From Cheiracanthium punctorium (lineage: Eukaryota; Arthropoda; Arachnida; Araneae; Cheiracanthiidae), in contig JAWZYV010018266.1 in the NCBI GenBank assembly GCA_038373885.1, forward strand, positions 1,231,001-1,295,000: a DNA stretch of 64,000 nt, read 5' to 3'. The notes under the pieces were generated by a model. It was not told the origin of the DNA. It saw only the letters and a program-made list of their open reading frames with translations, and did no database searches. The first letter of the stretch is position 1; every line of letters starts with the position of its first letter. The position numbers were made by a program, and so were the translations under genes. Below are positions 1 through 12,600 of the stretch, piece by piece.

Positions 1-364
1 AGCATTAGAAGGTTTCAGATCCAAAGGTGAATATGGAAAGCAATGACTGTATTGACCTTATCCATTGGTAAGATTGTCTTGTGACTGAGCCTCCCATTAC
101 AGAGAAATGGACAAATAGTGTGTTACAGGAATTACTGAATTCGGATAAACATCCAAGCGCTTGCGATATATTTCTTAAAATACCCTGCCATTCACAAGCA
201 GTTGAGAGGATGATTTGGATTGTAACAGAATCTGTTCTTCGATGATTTGGATTGTAACAGAATCTGCTCTTCATGTGTGTGGCCTCCATGCAAACGATGG
301 ATTCATCCGAGCAAAAACATTCGATAGGAAGGTAATGACATGTTTTGAAAAAAAGTCTGATTAG
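1..364 (+). pseudogene. Decayed C-terminal fragment of an uncharacterised repeat-associated protein
   Basis: Read in the frame of position 48, this gives ...VNMESNDCIDLIHW, an in-frame stop, then DCLVTEPPITEKW, IPCHSQAVERM and, after a frameshift, IVTESALHVCG and NDGFIRAKTFDRKV, ending at a stop near 364. The arrangement TEPPIT / PCHSQAVER / VTEA.xxVCG / DGFIRA resembles a protein family I associate with repetitive loci in arthropods; this is recall, not a search, and the function is unknown. The frame is broken by TAA near 69 and by a 32 bp tandem duplication (209-240, 241-272). The 5' part lies outside the window. Not a functional gene. Confidence 0.4.
209..272. repeat. 32 bp tandem duplication, two copies
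   Basis: Copies 209-240 and 241-272 (GATGATTTGGATTGTAACAG...) differ by one base in the tail. 32 is not a multiple of three, so the duplication shifts the frame of the coding fragment around it. Confidence 0.85.
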
Positions 365-955
365 TGAAATTACCTACTCCTTGCATGAGAAGGTAAGACT
401 AATATCTTCTCTATTCACATATCTTTGCGTACCATTTTCAGTGAAAAACGCTCAACTTCAAGGAATTCGGGGAGTCCAAGCAATTAATTTTACATCGTCT
501 AGCTTTCTACAAATGTTTATATACTCAAAAGTGCAAATAAATAACCTGGTTATATTTAACATTTTTATTATTTTTTTAATGAAAAGAGCAGTTGAGTTTA
601 AAGCTTTTTTTCCTATACTTTCCAAAATTCGTGGATCTTGAGGAGGCCTAAGATATTAAACAATTTCATCCAAATTTCAGGGTTTAATTTTACTATCGAA
701 ATCGCAACTATTGCACATGTGACATTTCCAATTAAAAAAAAATGTTTCTCGAACCACCCTAATGCTCAATACAAAGCGCTGTTGTCATGCGCGGACTCCG
801 CAAGTTGTAGAAGGCATTTTGCAAAGAGTGGAATATCGAGAGGTTTTCCATGTCGTAAGTGTGCTTTACTCGATTGTTTAACACGTGCTACGGGAAGAAG
901 TATAACCTGCTCATAACCACTGCCATGCACAGAAATCGCAAGCATTGATACATGC
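365..955. other. AT-rich stretch, no gene recognised
   Basis: Follows the stop of the fragment at the left edge and may be its 3' untranslated or non-coding tail. Short open frames here show no recognisable motif. Confidence 0.4.
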
Positions 956-959
956 ATGT

Positions 960-1560
960 TATGCAATAAGTGCCGCTTGCTCATTGGTTTTTGCAACAGC
1001 TTTCAGCGCCGCCTCATTTTGGTGCACACGTGTTATTCACCGGTGAATGCATATTTACTTGTGAATGGGATTCTAATAAGCATAGCCTTCATGAGTGGGT
1101 TTCCGGTAGTCCGTTCGACAATCGTCCTCGCGTGTATCAGTACCGTTTCAGCGTAAATGATTGGGCTGGAATTGTTGGTGACCGTTTCATTGACTTATGC
1201 CATCTTCAAGTCCGACGTGGACGGCAAAACATATTCTCACTATTTTACAACACATATTCTCAGATTTACTTCAACTTGTTGCAGCCAACATACTTGCGGG
1301 AATAAGCTTCCAGAAAGACGGAGTACCACCCGATTTCAGCTTAAATACGGGGAGCGCTATGGCTTCTAATTTGCCACGGTGATGAATTTGTCTATTTTTG
1401 CCTACACCTAGTCTGGAACTCTCGTCTGGATGTTTTCCTATGGGATAATTTGAAAAGTCTCGTATTCGAAACATCATCGACTCTGAAGAGGACCTAATTG
1501 GAAGGATTTTTGTGCTGCCTGCGCCGTTCGATAAGCGCTCGATGTGTTTTAAAAAGTACG
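960..1560 (+). pseudogene. Dead mariner-type (DD34D) transposase fragment, DUF4817-associated group
   Basis: Three frame pieces read as a DDE/D transposase core. The first (from about 970) contains WFLQQLSAPPHFGAHVLFTGE, then YQYRFSVNDWAGIVGDRF, the conserved block after the first catalytic aspartate. A frameshifted piece to about 1382 contains QKDGVPPDFS (second aspartate block), and a third from 1414 contains SRLDVFLWDNLKSLVFET (third aspartate block). In this family the first block normally reads FTDE; here it is FTGE, so the first catalytic aspartate is replaced by glycine. With the frameshifts this makes the copy inactive. The N-terminal DNA-binding domain and the terminal repeats were not found. 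It may belong to the same superfamily as the element at 18720-20497, which keeps only the DNA-binding part. Confidence 0.65.
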
Positions 1561-2394
1561 CCTCTCGCTACGTCACAGGGGTAAAACCTACATTGCATCA
1601 GGCGGTCTTTCTGTTGGACAGTTTCTTTAATTTTGCGGCACATGCTGTCAATAACATTATTTAGCACCCGCTCTATCCGTTTAGTTTTCCGTTCTTTTAC
1701 GTGACAGTATCTAGTGGTTTCTTAATAGTTCTCGGCTCATTCGCTTTATGGAGAAAACTACTTGTTCAGATGTTTTCTATCAGCCCTTACATTTTGACCA
1801 TCGAGTTTCAAAACGCCCTGTACAGTACCTATACGGGCAAACAAATTAAAGACAAAAACAACTCCATGTAACTGCAGGGCTGCAAAGCAAGTGCTTATTA
1901 AGAAAAAGTAAAACTATAGAATATTTAAATGTCAACCAATCACGCACACAATTTGGGCATAGCCAAAATGAATAAAACAAATGCATAACACAAGTAGCAG
2001 CCTCTTCTGAGTGGGCTAAGCAATTTGAATTTGAGTTTGAATGTTGCAAGTTTGCCTACTTGGTAGGCTGAGCTGATTTTCAAGTCTTTCACGATAGCTA
2101 CGTAGTTTATTGGGAGAAGAAAAAAGGGGGGGCGTGGTTTTTACATTATTTGATTGGGAAGACCTGGTTCCCAATCAGGGGCCTGTGTCAAATAATTTTT
2201 TTTTATTACCATCAGATATTTTTCAAATAATGTCCTCGACTTTCATCAGATCTTCATGCTACACGAGACAGGAGGCCGTTCATTGCAGTTTTCAACTACT
2301 TAGATGATTTTGCTGCTGGGAAAGCATCCATTGAGAGCTGTGAGTAGGGAATTGGGGTGACTGTGCTGCTGCAATGCTGTTAGTTGAGTTATAC
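1561..2394. other. No gene recognised
   Basis: AT-rich sequence with short, unrecognised open frames. It includes a small hairpin TGATTGGGA/TCCCAATCA near 2152-2178. Confidence 0.4.
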
Positions 2395-2514
2395 TTGTTA
2401 AGAGTTAGGAGATTCTGGTCATTTAAGCTTCTGTCACTTTGATGCGCAGGACGCTTAGAGTCCAATGCCCGAGCATGTTTTGAGCTAGTGATGGGGATTT
2501 TAATAGTTAGTGAT

Positions 2515-2660
2515 GGGATTTAAATAGTTCGCATTCAGAAAGATAGGGGTCAGCAGTTCCATCTACACCGCAGGTGCAGGGACTATCTTTCTGTAGATTA
2601 AACCTGTGGAAATGAGCAAGGAATGGCCCGTGTCCTGTGAGGAATGTGGTTGTAAACTCA
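2515..2660 (-). pseudogene. LINE (non-LTR retrotransposon) ORF2 C-terminal fragment, copy 1
   Basis: The minus strand from about 2657 downward encodes TTFLTGHGPFLAHFHRFNL, then SPCTCGVDGTADPYLSEC. This is the cysteine-rich tail seen after the reverse transcriptase/RNase H part of Jockey/I/R1-type ORF2 proteins: a FLTGHG..xxxHRF segment followed by CxC...H...C. The expected histidine of the CCHC group is a proline here (ADPYL). The reading frame is open only over about 47 residues. The clade is inferred from motif memory. Confidence 0.6.
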
Positions 2661-3089
2661 TGATTAAGAAATCGATTAACACGATTTGAGTTACTTTAGA
2701 AGAATCTTTTCTGTTTTCTTGGCAAATTTACAGATGCTGGCATCCTTCGTGACTCTGGAGCAGTTCTTTCTCCAGTAGACTCTCTGGATAGTCCCTCTTC
2801 GGGTGATATTTTAAAATAACAAAATTTTATTAAAAATTGCATCAAATAGGTAAATATGTCGCTTTCAAGTATCCCTTTACCAAATCGGAATCACTGGAAA
2901 TCAGAGGACAGGTAAATTGACCGAACAGAATGCCTCTCTAAAACAAGCCAACATTAGCCCCAACTTGTTTAGAGTTTGGAGATCCTGGTCATTTAAACTT
3001 CTGCCACTTTGATGCGCAGGACGCTTAGATTACAATACCCGAGCATGTTTTGAGCTGGTGATGGGGGTTTTAATAGTTAGTGATGGGAT

Positions 3090-3235
3090 TTAAATAATTC
3101 GCGTTCAGGAAGATAGGGGCCAGCAGTTCCTACTGCACCGCAGATGTAGAGACCATCTTTCTGTAGATTAAACATGCGGAAATGAACAAGGAATGGCCCT
3201 TTTCCTGTGAGGAATGTGGTTGTCAACATATGATT
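3090..3235 (-). pseudogene. LINE ORF2 C-terminal fragment, copy 2 (more decayed)
   Basis: Same position in the second duplicate. The minus strand reads TTFLTGKGPFLVHFRMFNL and then a degraded cysteine segment (one of the first two cysteines is lost, and the last is arginine). It is more diverged from the family pattern than copy 1. Confidence 0.55.
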
Positions 3236-3527
3236 ACGAAATCGATTAAAACGATTTGAGTTACTTTAAAAGATTTTCTGCTTTCTTCGTAAATTTACAG
3301 ATGCAGGCATCCTACGTGACTCTAGAGTAGTTCTTTCTCCAGTAGACTCTCTGGATAGTCGCTCTTCGGGTGATATTTTGAAATAACAAAGTTTTATTAA
3401 AAATTGCATCAAATAGGTAAATATGTCGCTTTCAAGTATCTCGTCCAAATTGGAATTATGGGAAATGACAGGACAGGTAAATTGACCAAGAAAAATGCCT
3501 CTATAAAACAAGCCAACATTAACCCAG

Positions 3528-5660
3528 TTTCTTTTCCAACTTTTGAAAGAATTGCAGGAAGAAGTGCTTGATTCCCATATCCAACTAATTTCTAGATCGT
3601 TTAAAATGAATTGGAAAGATTAGAGACTGTACTGCATTCCCGCCTGGACGCTCCAGAAGACTGTAGTTCAGTTCCGACTATAAGTAAGACTCGGCTGTTT
3701 ACGCATCTATTCCGCATCGGTTTGACTTCTGAGCAAAATTGTTCCGTCTGCCGGGATCACATTTTTTTATGGATAGTCGACACAATTTTCACTGTAGTTT
3801 TTAGCTAACCATGTCCGACTGGATAATACCCTGATCAGGGGGAGATGAGTCAAGTATGAAGATTCAGGTACCTGCCCTGGCGCGGGTTTGTTGATCTAAC
3901 GGTCTGCAGTTAAGGGAGATCTTCTCGAGATATAACTTGAATGCTGTTTAAAAAGTCCTCTGGCCAGGCAGCTCTACCCCCCCCCCCTGCAACTCTTCCT
4001 TAACACCATTGCAGCGATTTTTTCTCGGAATAAGTTATTTTAATAATAAAGGACGCGAAAAAAAGCAATGTTGAAACGACTTTTTACCATTATGTTCTAG
4101 ATTTATTTCATTTTATTTACTTTTTTGTGTGTTTGTGCTTTTGTATTGCCGAACCTCTGACATTCGAAAAAGAAATGTAACTGCGCAGTACGCTTTGAAC
4201 ATCTTCTTTTGATATCAATATATTGCTAAAATAAGTTTTGAGCTGCTTCCTTAGAAATGCAGATTGCCTCCAACGGACAAAGAGTTTAACTGTAAGTTAA
4301 CAAAAAACTGTAAGAATTTGTTTTGCGTTTCAGAAATGGCCTGCAAACGCGGGAAAAGTTGGGATAGAGCAATACGAACTATCCTGAAGTCAAAAAAATA
4401 ACAATAAGGACTGCGTGTTATATTCGAGTGCATACTACAAGAGAAGATGAAAACTCACAAGACATAGTTACCTTCATAAGCAAGTTTCGTAAACGAAGAT
4501 ACAATTAGGTTTCAGAATAGCTGACTCAAATCTGATGCAGATGAAGAATTGTAATTGTTTATAAAAACACATGCATTAAGTTTTTGATCAAATGTCAACT
4601 TTGTCAAATGCTTATTCCATGGCAAGATCTATAAGGCTTGAGGGAAAGAAAGTATGGGAATTGCATATTCTGGGTTTGGAAATCACGTGGTCAGATTACA
4701 CTCCCAAGATATAGTACATAAAAAACAAGTCAAAAAATTTGTCGTAAGCATAAAAAAATTAGACGTGAATAGAAATCCTGCACAATAAAGTTTTTTTTTT
4801 CTTCCTTCAGATGTTGCTGCTTTACTTGAACATTTCTAAATATCTTTTCTCAAAATAGCAGACATTTGTTTTGTAATAAGCATTTTCTTACTATATCCCA
4901 GCTAACAAACGCGAATCTCATCTTTATATATTGCACGAGTTGTAAACATAAAACAAGTTGTTTAGACTAAATTAAACTTATAATGTGGTGTATCATGTTT
5001 AATATTAAATTATGTATTTATATGCTTATTTCATTTTATCTATTTATTGATTTATTTTCTCATTTATTGAGGAATAAAATTATAATTGAATCTTTAAATA
5101 AAGCTCGGGAAAAAAGTAGTAAACCAAGAGATTACCATTAAATGCAGAAATGCAATAAAAATGCAATTGTTAAAAGCTAAATTTATATTTAAAATATCTA
5201 TGTTCGTAACCTCTAATCCTTATTAAAAAATTAATTATAAAATTTTAAATAAATCTATCACTATAAGCATTTCTCATAATTTTGAATATGATAATATGAG
5301 TTATCATAATCTTTGTAGCAGAAAAATACGAAAATCTACAGTAAAGTAAATTTTAATCCACATTTTCACAGAACACAACTAAAACTTTAATAATAAAGGT
5401 CTTTTGATTTTATTTGGAAGGGCTTCGGTTTGTATCCATCTAAAACAAAACATAATTACTTTAAATACTTTTTCAAGATAAACACCATTCGACCACCTCC
5501 CTTGAATATTTTTAGAGACATGTAAAGCAATAAACGAGCGTAATTCCGAAACCTCATTTCTTTTTTACCCAGAAACTTTGTTCTCCCCCACCAATAAATA
5601 AAAGTTACATTATGACGTCATGAAGTCTACAACTTGCTCTATTTTATCACATAGTCAGCT
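3528..5660. other. AT-rich, no gene recognised
   Basis: Contains a C9 run near 3968 and several A/T homopolymers. A + strand frame at 3611-3808 (THLFRIGLTSEQNCSVCRD) faintly recalls a LINE cysteine tail, but this is too weak to call. Confidence 0.4.
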
Positions 5661-5664
5661 CCGA

Positions 5665-5815
5665 TCTTGAGCCATTTGCCGTAGTGGATAACTTTGGAAG
5701 AAGAAAATCACTCTGGTTAAACTCCGTGCCATAAGGTGCAGTGAATTGTCGCTTAGTCTGTACAAACTCAGCATTGCCTAGGTAGTGACCTTTAAATGCT
5801 TCTCAGGGTACGGAG
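5665..5815 (+). repeat. Possible tRNA-derived SINE remnant
   Basis: A box A-like TTGCCGTAGTGGATA (5678-5692 region) is followed about 39 bp later by a box B-like GGTTAAACTCC (5715-5725). The spacing suits an internal RNA polymerase III promoter. No poly(A) tail or target duplication was found, so this is only a candidate. Confidence 0.3.
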
Positions 5816-5822
5816 TTTCAAT

Positions 5823-5893
5823 GAAGTGGTTTCTTCAAAATGCCGGAGGCTATTGAAGAAACCACTTCGTTATCTGGACCACTTCGTTATCTG
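5823..5893. repeat. Perfect 16 bp hairpin followed by a 17 bp direct repeat
   Basis: GAAGTGGTTTCTTCAA (5823-5838) and its exact reverse complement (5853-5868) flank a 14 bp loop. The right arm runs into two copies of ACCACTTCGTTATCTGG (5860-5876 and 5877-5893 region). It looks like the relic of a small foldback element or replication slippage. Confidence 0.75.
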
Positions 5894-8800
5894 GTAGGCC
5901 TACAGTGCAAGGCCTACATTTCATAATGGCATTGTGCAATTTAATTGGCAATAAAGTTTTTGAGTTAAAAAAACGTTTTAATGGAACGATCTCCGGAGAA
6001 TTTGACACATAAACTTTAAAATGCCGTAAAATACATCCGTCTCTGAGTTTTTAATGACATTTTGTAATTTTTGCTCAAGAAAGCTTTTCTAACATCTGAT
6101 AAATTTAATATTTGTGAGACTTATTTTCCCATATCCTGAATATATATTCCATTAAATATGAAGTTAAATTATTTATCTCTGGGGCATTAATGGCGTCACG
6201 AGCAAAGTAAAGAAAATTCTCTCTATTCATAAGACCAATATTCTTTATTATCAATGATCTAGAATCATTGATGATTCTTTATCGTGAATGATCTAGAATC
6301 TTAAGAGTTAAATAATAATATGTATATTTTTTTATGAAATACAATAAACGAACAGTGTCACGTTGACACAACGTGCATATTTTTTATAAAAAAATTACCA
6401 ATACAAATCTTAATTATTGTTATCTAAATTTAAACTAATACTCTATTCTAAATTTAATTAATTATAAGTTTTTAACAGTAACTCTTTTCAAAGCTTTCAA
6501 ATTTCCTTTCAGCCATTTTATTTGTAAGGCAATAACGCACTTTTAATCATTTCGATTTCCTGCCTTCTGCTATGCTTATCAAATTTACAGCTGCAATCTG
6601 TTTTATTTATATTTTTTTCTTCCCATCCTCTTTTCGCAATTATTCATATTAAAGCCTAACTTGCAGTATTGCACTGCTCCCAAACCGCAGTGTTTTGTTT
6701 TTCTGTGTGCAGCTGCATGCATCGAATGTTCTAGTAAAGTCTTTCGTGTTCCTTTTTCTCTCTTACATATGTAATAGCTTAACGGCAAAATTTGACCTCG
6801 TGACATACCCCCCTGTGCATCTTTGAATATGAGCAGTTAGTTGTAAGTTAGCGAGCAGAGTAGAGCTGCGTTGGAGGTTTGGACAAGCACTTGCCCTTCG
6901 GGGCTTGTGCCTCTGTCCGTGCCCATAATATATTCTAATTTTATGTGAAAATATGTTGTTTCTCCTTACTTCAATATTGATCGTGTGCTATTTAACCTAG
7001 AAGCCTTTATTGTGATATTGTGATCCTAAAAATAAAAAATTGTCATTATCGTCAATAATCTGTTTTCTTCAATTACGATGATTTAAGAAATAGTGCATTT
7101 TCATTCGTCTTCATCTATAGAGTTCGGAAGTGATGTTTTATTTAGTGCAAGGAATTATTCACACCTTGCATGTTGATGATCGTTTTCTTTTCCTTCGATA
7201 AAGATGTTTACTGCATGCTCAAGTATTCTAGATATGTGTGTGCTTGTTAAGATGTTAGAAGGAAAATACGTAAATCAGGGAAAAACCCTGTGTTCAACTA
7301 ATTCATCAAACACTAACCACTATCATCGATCACTTTCGCTACAATTTTTTAATTCTCTACGGATTTCTTGTTCTGGATTTACATGCTTTCGCATGGCTAT
7401 CACCAATATATTAAAATTCTTTTCACAATCATAAAATCTTCTGTACAAACAGAAAGAAATGTGATACTTGAAAATTATAAATCATATTAAAAATAGTAAT
7501 TTAAAATGTTTGTGAGATTTCAATGTGCTTATAATAGTTGTTTGGGATTGTAAGATTAAAGATTGAAAATTTTTATATAAAAAATACATGAATATTTAAA
7601 TGGATTTCCTGCATGAAAAATGGGACATGGCTCTAGATTGGGGATCTTAGATATTTTTGGAAGGTCACTTTAGATATCCCTTTTAGGAAAACCCATCACT
7701 GAATATATTTGCTCTCACATAAACACTACTAGCAAAGCTACACACATAGCACCCTAAACAGATTTCGGTTAACGAGATAGTTTCGTTGAGATTTTGGTAA
7801 CATCTGCTAATGAAAGCTTGTTGAAATTACCTGTTAATGATAATTATAATTGCAATAGGTATAAATACTGTGCGTGCTTATATTTATGGATGTAACATTT
7901 TTTTATAACTTTTATGGTAGAGAAGCATTATCCTTTACCGTAGAAAAACATCGAGCAAAGTCATAAAACCGATCCTAGCATCGTAAATTATTGAAAATAT
8001 TCCGTCAAAACTAGCAACGCCTTATTAACTAATACCACATAACTATTCAAGAACAAGCATAAAAAAGTTCTAAATCAGCACAGTACCTCTCATAAAGTTA
8101 AAGGAAAGATATCCAGTTCATCAAACACATAAATTTTGAATATGAATTCAATTCAATTTTGCTCCCTCAAAATATTTCGCTGGAGCCTTATAGGGATTAG
8201 GGGGAAAAAAGAATTGATATATATTGCGGTTTTTCGTGGTGAAGAGAAAAAAAACATCTCAGTATGAATTCTTTCCCCCGAATTCCAGAGAATGCACTAG
8301 ATTCAAAAGTTGAAGATGTCAGAAAATTTATCTTCGTGGACATAAAGAATTTGGAACATGAATGGGAACTTTCTACAATGAAAAAGATTTCGTTAAATGA
8401 AAGCTGTTGCCGCTTCACTGCAGCATTCCTAAGTATTTTTTTGAAAAAAAAATCCTTTTATCTGAATATTCTCGATATACTTGTGCTAAGAACAGCATTT
8501 TTCTTCTTCCTTTACTTAACATTATCAATCGTAAACGCAAAATAAATATGCAATGAGTCTCCAAGATAATGAAAGTTTTATTTGAAGTGCCGCAGAATGT
8601 ATTGAAAAGAAATATACGACAGCTGTGCATTTCTCCATGTTTAGTATTAAATAAATGTTAGTGTGAATTATGGAACTAAAATTTTTGACCTTTGATGGAT
8701 AATGTATGATAGCTCTATGTATATAACATATACTTATTTTACGAACAATATTTAAGAATTAAATTTACATCATATTAAATATTTCATAACATATTTACAG

Positions 8801-9020
8801 AAAAAGTCTTGCAAAGAAAAACGTAATTTTGCTTGCGGAAATATTAGCAATATGCATTTATGGCGATTAAAAAAAGTATTGATTAACTAAAAGCGATATA
8901 AATATTATATGAACTATACTTGAGAAGTTTTATATTAATAACTATATCATTGTATCTCCCCTTTATTGAAAATTGTCCAAAAAATGTGTCTAAAAACGCG
9001 ACATGAAAATGCGACATAAT
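5894..9020. other. AT-rich, no gene recognised
   Basis: Simple AT-rich DNA, including a local repeat of AATGATCTAGAATC near 6254-6302. No coding similarity, splice-supported exon or transposon ends recognised. Confidence 0.4.
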
Positions 9021-9023
9021 TTT

Positions 9024-9192
9024 ATATATTTAAATACTATTAGTTCACAACAACTTTAATCTATTGTTACAATATTTCGTAATCTGTAGAATATGGACCA
9101 CTACCACATGTACTTTTTACATATATTTAAGTACTATTAGTCCACATCAGCTTTAATCTATTGTTACAATATTTCGTAAGCTGTAAAATATG
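9024..9192. repeat. Two direct repeats of about 70 bp, 97 bp offset
   Basis: 9024-9094 and 9121-9191 share the pattern ATATATTTAA..TACTATTAG, then CTTTAATCTATTGTTACAAT and ATTTCGTAA.CTGTA.AATATG, with a few substitutions. Confidence 0.75.
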
Positions 9193-9629
9193 CATCAAAT
9201 GTATATTTCTATAAATAGGTTACACTGATAAAAATTTTAAACGTAGGGTTACCACACGAAATACACGAAAAATGAGAGATAAAATGACATAGTCAATTAA
9301 TATCGTTTAAATATGGCAATAATGAAACTAAAAACTTACGGGTGTTCAGGGGAGTCTCCCCCTGAGGGCTCGAACAGCCAAGTTTTATATAATTCAATTT
9401 CGTCAATTCAGAAATTACTTTTCATCACATTGATGAAATTTTCACAGAAAAAGCTCATTGTTTAATAAACTTGGTTAAGAAATAACGCACACTTCACTAT
9501 TTCTTAAGTGATTATTAACAGTTATATGAAGACGACGTTTCCAACCTCGCATTGCCATGTGATTCTGAACCATCTTGGTACATCCTACCTCCCCTAAATC
9601 TAATTTTGAACCCCCCTATATATATTCAG

Positions 9630-9664
<35 letters not shown>

Positions 9665-12600
9665 GAAGAGAGAGGGAGAGACTCTGAAAGAATACGATTT
9701 TGGCTTTGTCGTATAAGATGGTGCTAATTCAACCAAAGTTTGGAAACAGAAAATACATGTAATAAATCTAACAACAATATATTTCATGCAGAGTAAAATT
9801 AATAAATATAAAAAACGGATATGAAAAATTCATAGAAAATCAGAAATGTACTTTTATGTACATAAAATTTCTTAATATGTTCAGATAATTCTACTTGTCC
9901 TTATTTTACGGTTAAACAAACAGCATTGCAGTAATCTGTCTAAAATACATGGACTAGGCATCATTTGAATCTTATAAACAGCATAAAATATCTCTTGTGA
10001 TTAGATTAAACAAAAATGACAGTAAAGAGCCAATTTGTATGCTTCATAAACTTTCAAAGAATGAACAAACATTTCAAATTTTGATGACATAACCATAAAA
10101 AAAATGAATAAAGTAAAATGTTCATTAGCAGTCTGGAGTATAATGTAGGTGTCTGGAGGTACACTTACCCTGTCTATTTAAATGACAAGTGCCAAGATTT
10201 AGAATTCACAATTCTTGAGGAAAAATGTATTCTTGCATTTATAGTCTTCATTACACGTTGAATATTGCAGATATTTAGATTTGTATGAATGTCGATTTAA
10301 AAATTCTAAAGAGTTAATGTTAAACAAAAGCAGTTCTGTTAATAGTGCAGTTTCATGTTTCCAAGCATTTTCCATTCATTTGGTATTATTCAAAATATAC
10401 CACATTTTGTTTTGTTGTTCTGTAATAAAGTATCCTTTATTTAAGTATGAATACGTATAAAAAAATTTTCTTGGAAGCAAGTCTGAAATTACCTGGGTAA
10501 TAACCTTCTGTAGACGTGACTTGCATTTGCAGGTGTCTTCAAATCAGAAGATATCACAACATTCGATGTTGTGCAACTTGAAAGTTATCTAATTTTCCCA
10601 TTAAAAAAAATCAAACTGTTTTTTTAACCTGAAAATATTGGCTTAAAAAATTACAAATAAGATACGCAAAATGGAAATTTTAACGAATATCAAATAGGAA
10701 GAATTCTTACAAATATTGTTTAAAATGCCTTATTATAAACATGAGAAACGTTGCTTTGTTTAGATAAATTTTTAATTTTGCCTGCACTGATTTCAAAAGT
10801 GCTCTGATTTACGGTTAATTTCTCATTTGTTAACATGTTAATAAGAATAATTATGCTTATTATAACGTAATGATTTCTACCTAATTGAATGGAAATTCTC
10901 ATGTTTAATTAAGTCACAGGAAATAAAAGTGTTTATATTTGAGGGCGCATCATAAGACAAGTTACAGTGATAGACTCTTAACCTTTAATTATCAAAGCGG
11001 GTTTTTTTTTTGAAAATATAAATAAAAAGCACAAAAGTTCAGTCTTCTTCAAAAAAAAACTTAGATTTTTTTTTATTTTTAGTTTCCTTTTCAATAACAT
11101 TTACTATGAAACTTTTAAAGTTATTAAAAATTTGTTCAGCTTCTTAATAAAACACATCAATGCACAGTAACTGGCTGTTATTCGTGCTTTATGAATTTTG
11201 TGGTTGTTAATTATTTTTGTTTATTTCATGTAAACATATTTATTAAAATACTGTTAAAATGATATATTCGTTTTATAAGTACTTAAAATTAATAAACCAC
11301 TCGCTATTTTGCTATCAGGAATTCAAAATACTAAAATGTACAATGTATGGAAAATCAAATATAGTTTTAAGCCAGAAAAAATCCGCTAATATTGTTCTGA
11401 GCGACATATTAGTGTAATTTCTGTTTACCACTCATAAAAATTACTGCTATCTGTGATGTGATGTTCGAAACATTTAACTATGAATTTTAAGTTCATAGTC
11501 AGGAAAACTATGAAATTTAAATGAAGAAATGGAAGTGCATTTACTGCAAAATATTATCATCTTTAATATTTATATTACATATGTGAAAATTTAATCTAAA
11601 CGCTTCTCAATATTCTTAGTGTAACACAAACCTAACTAGCATGCAGAGATTCAAACTTATGCATATTCAAACTAAATATCATGCACTTAATTACACGATT
11701 AAATTCAAACAACCCATAATGCACAAATATTTTCCTGACATATTTAAAACTTCCTTATAGTAATAGAAGTTCTATTTAAAATTACAAATTACAAATTTCA
11801 AGTTTGCTTTGATTTTTTTTTTCAGCATTCAATACCACTGCAAAGTAAAAATAAATTGTATGTCTGCCTCAAGTTTTGAATCTAGTTTATTTTTCAATTT
11901 ATGTGGGAAAGGATAACATTTTTTTCTCACAAGGCATATATATAAATGCATATAGGTATTTTTTACGCCGTCCTTTTGCTTACAGTTCCTTTGACATAAG
12001 AAATTGAATTCAATTCATTTTAAACATTCCTATTCTATATGATTGTAGACGTGAGCAGAAAAATAAATTGGAGGTTATTTTTTATACTTCTTCTCTTCTT
12101 CCCCTCACTCAACACTTTCTGTATGAAAAGACTTTCGATATTTTGTTATAGTATTTCATTCCCACTACATTTTGTTTTTCTGTAGCCCCGTGAATGATTT
12201 CAGTTTATGTTATTAAATTAGGTTTCTTTTTTAAAAGAATGGGGTCATTTTTAAACACCAAGCAGCATTACTTTTTGGAAAAAGATGCGTGTATTTTTTT
12301 ATAGAATTTCACACGTGAACAGAAATAGACGCTTTAACAGTAATAATGCCTTACGGATTCTTTATAGTAACTAATTTATAGTGTAGATTATTTTAAAATT
12401 ACTTAATAAAATGCATTTCTAATAAATATATGCTATGTTTTGTTTTCGACAATTTTTTATACTTATTATATACAGATGCTTAAATTCTTGCATGTTCAAT
12501 ACGTACAATTACATTTTATATGCATACTGAAAAACTGATGCTTTTGCAGTCGATGCATAATGAAGTTGTTCTCCTTGCAATCTATCCATCAAAATTTAAA

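Larger units (their letters stand above)
2395..3527. repeat. Direct tandem duplication, about 570 bp unit
   Basis: Copy 1 (about 2395-2964) and copy 2 (about 2965-3527) align over their whole length with an offset of 570 bp. Compare 2401 (AGAGTTAGGAGATTCTGGTC) with 2971 (AGAGTTTGGAGATCCTGGTC), and the shared ends AAACAAGCCAACATTA at about 2941 and 3507. They have scattered substitutions, so the duplication is not recent. Both copies carry a minus-strand LINE fragment. Confidence 0.85.

Noticed and set aside
3611..3808. Possible + strand LINE cysteine tail (THLFRIGLTSEQNCSVCRD)
   Set aside because: The similarity is short, without the FLTGHG block; not enough to call.
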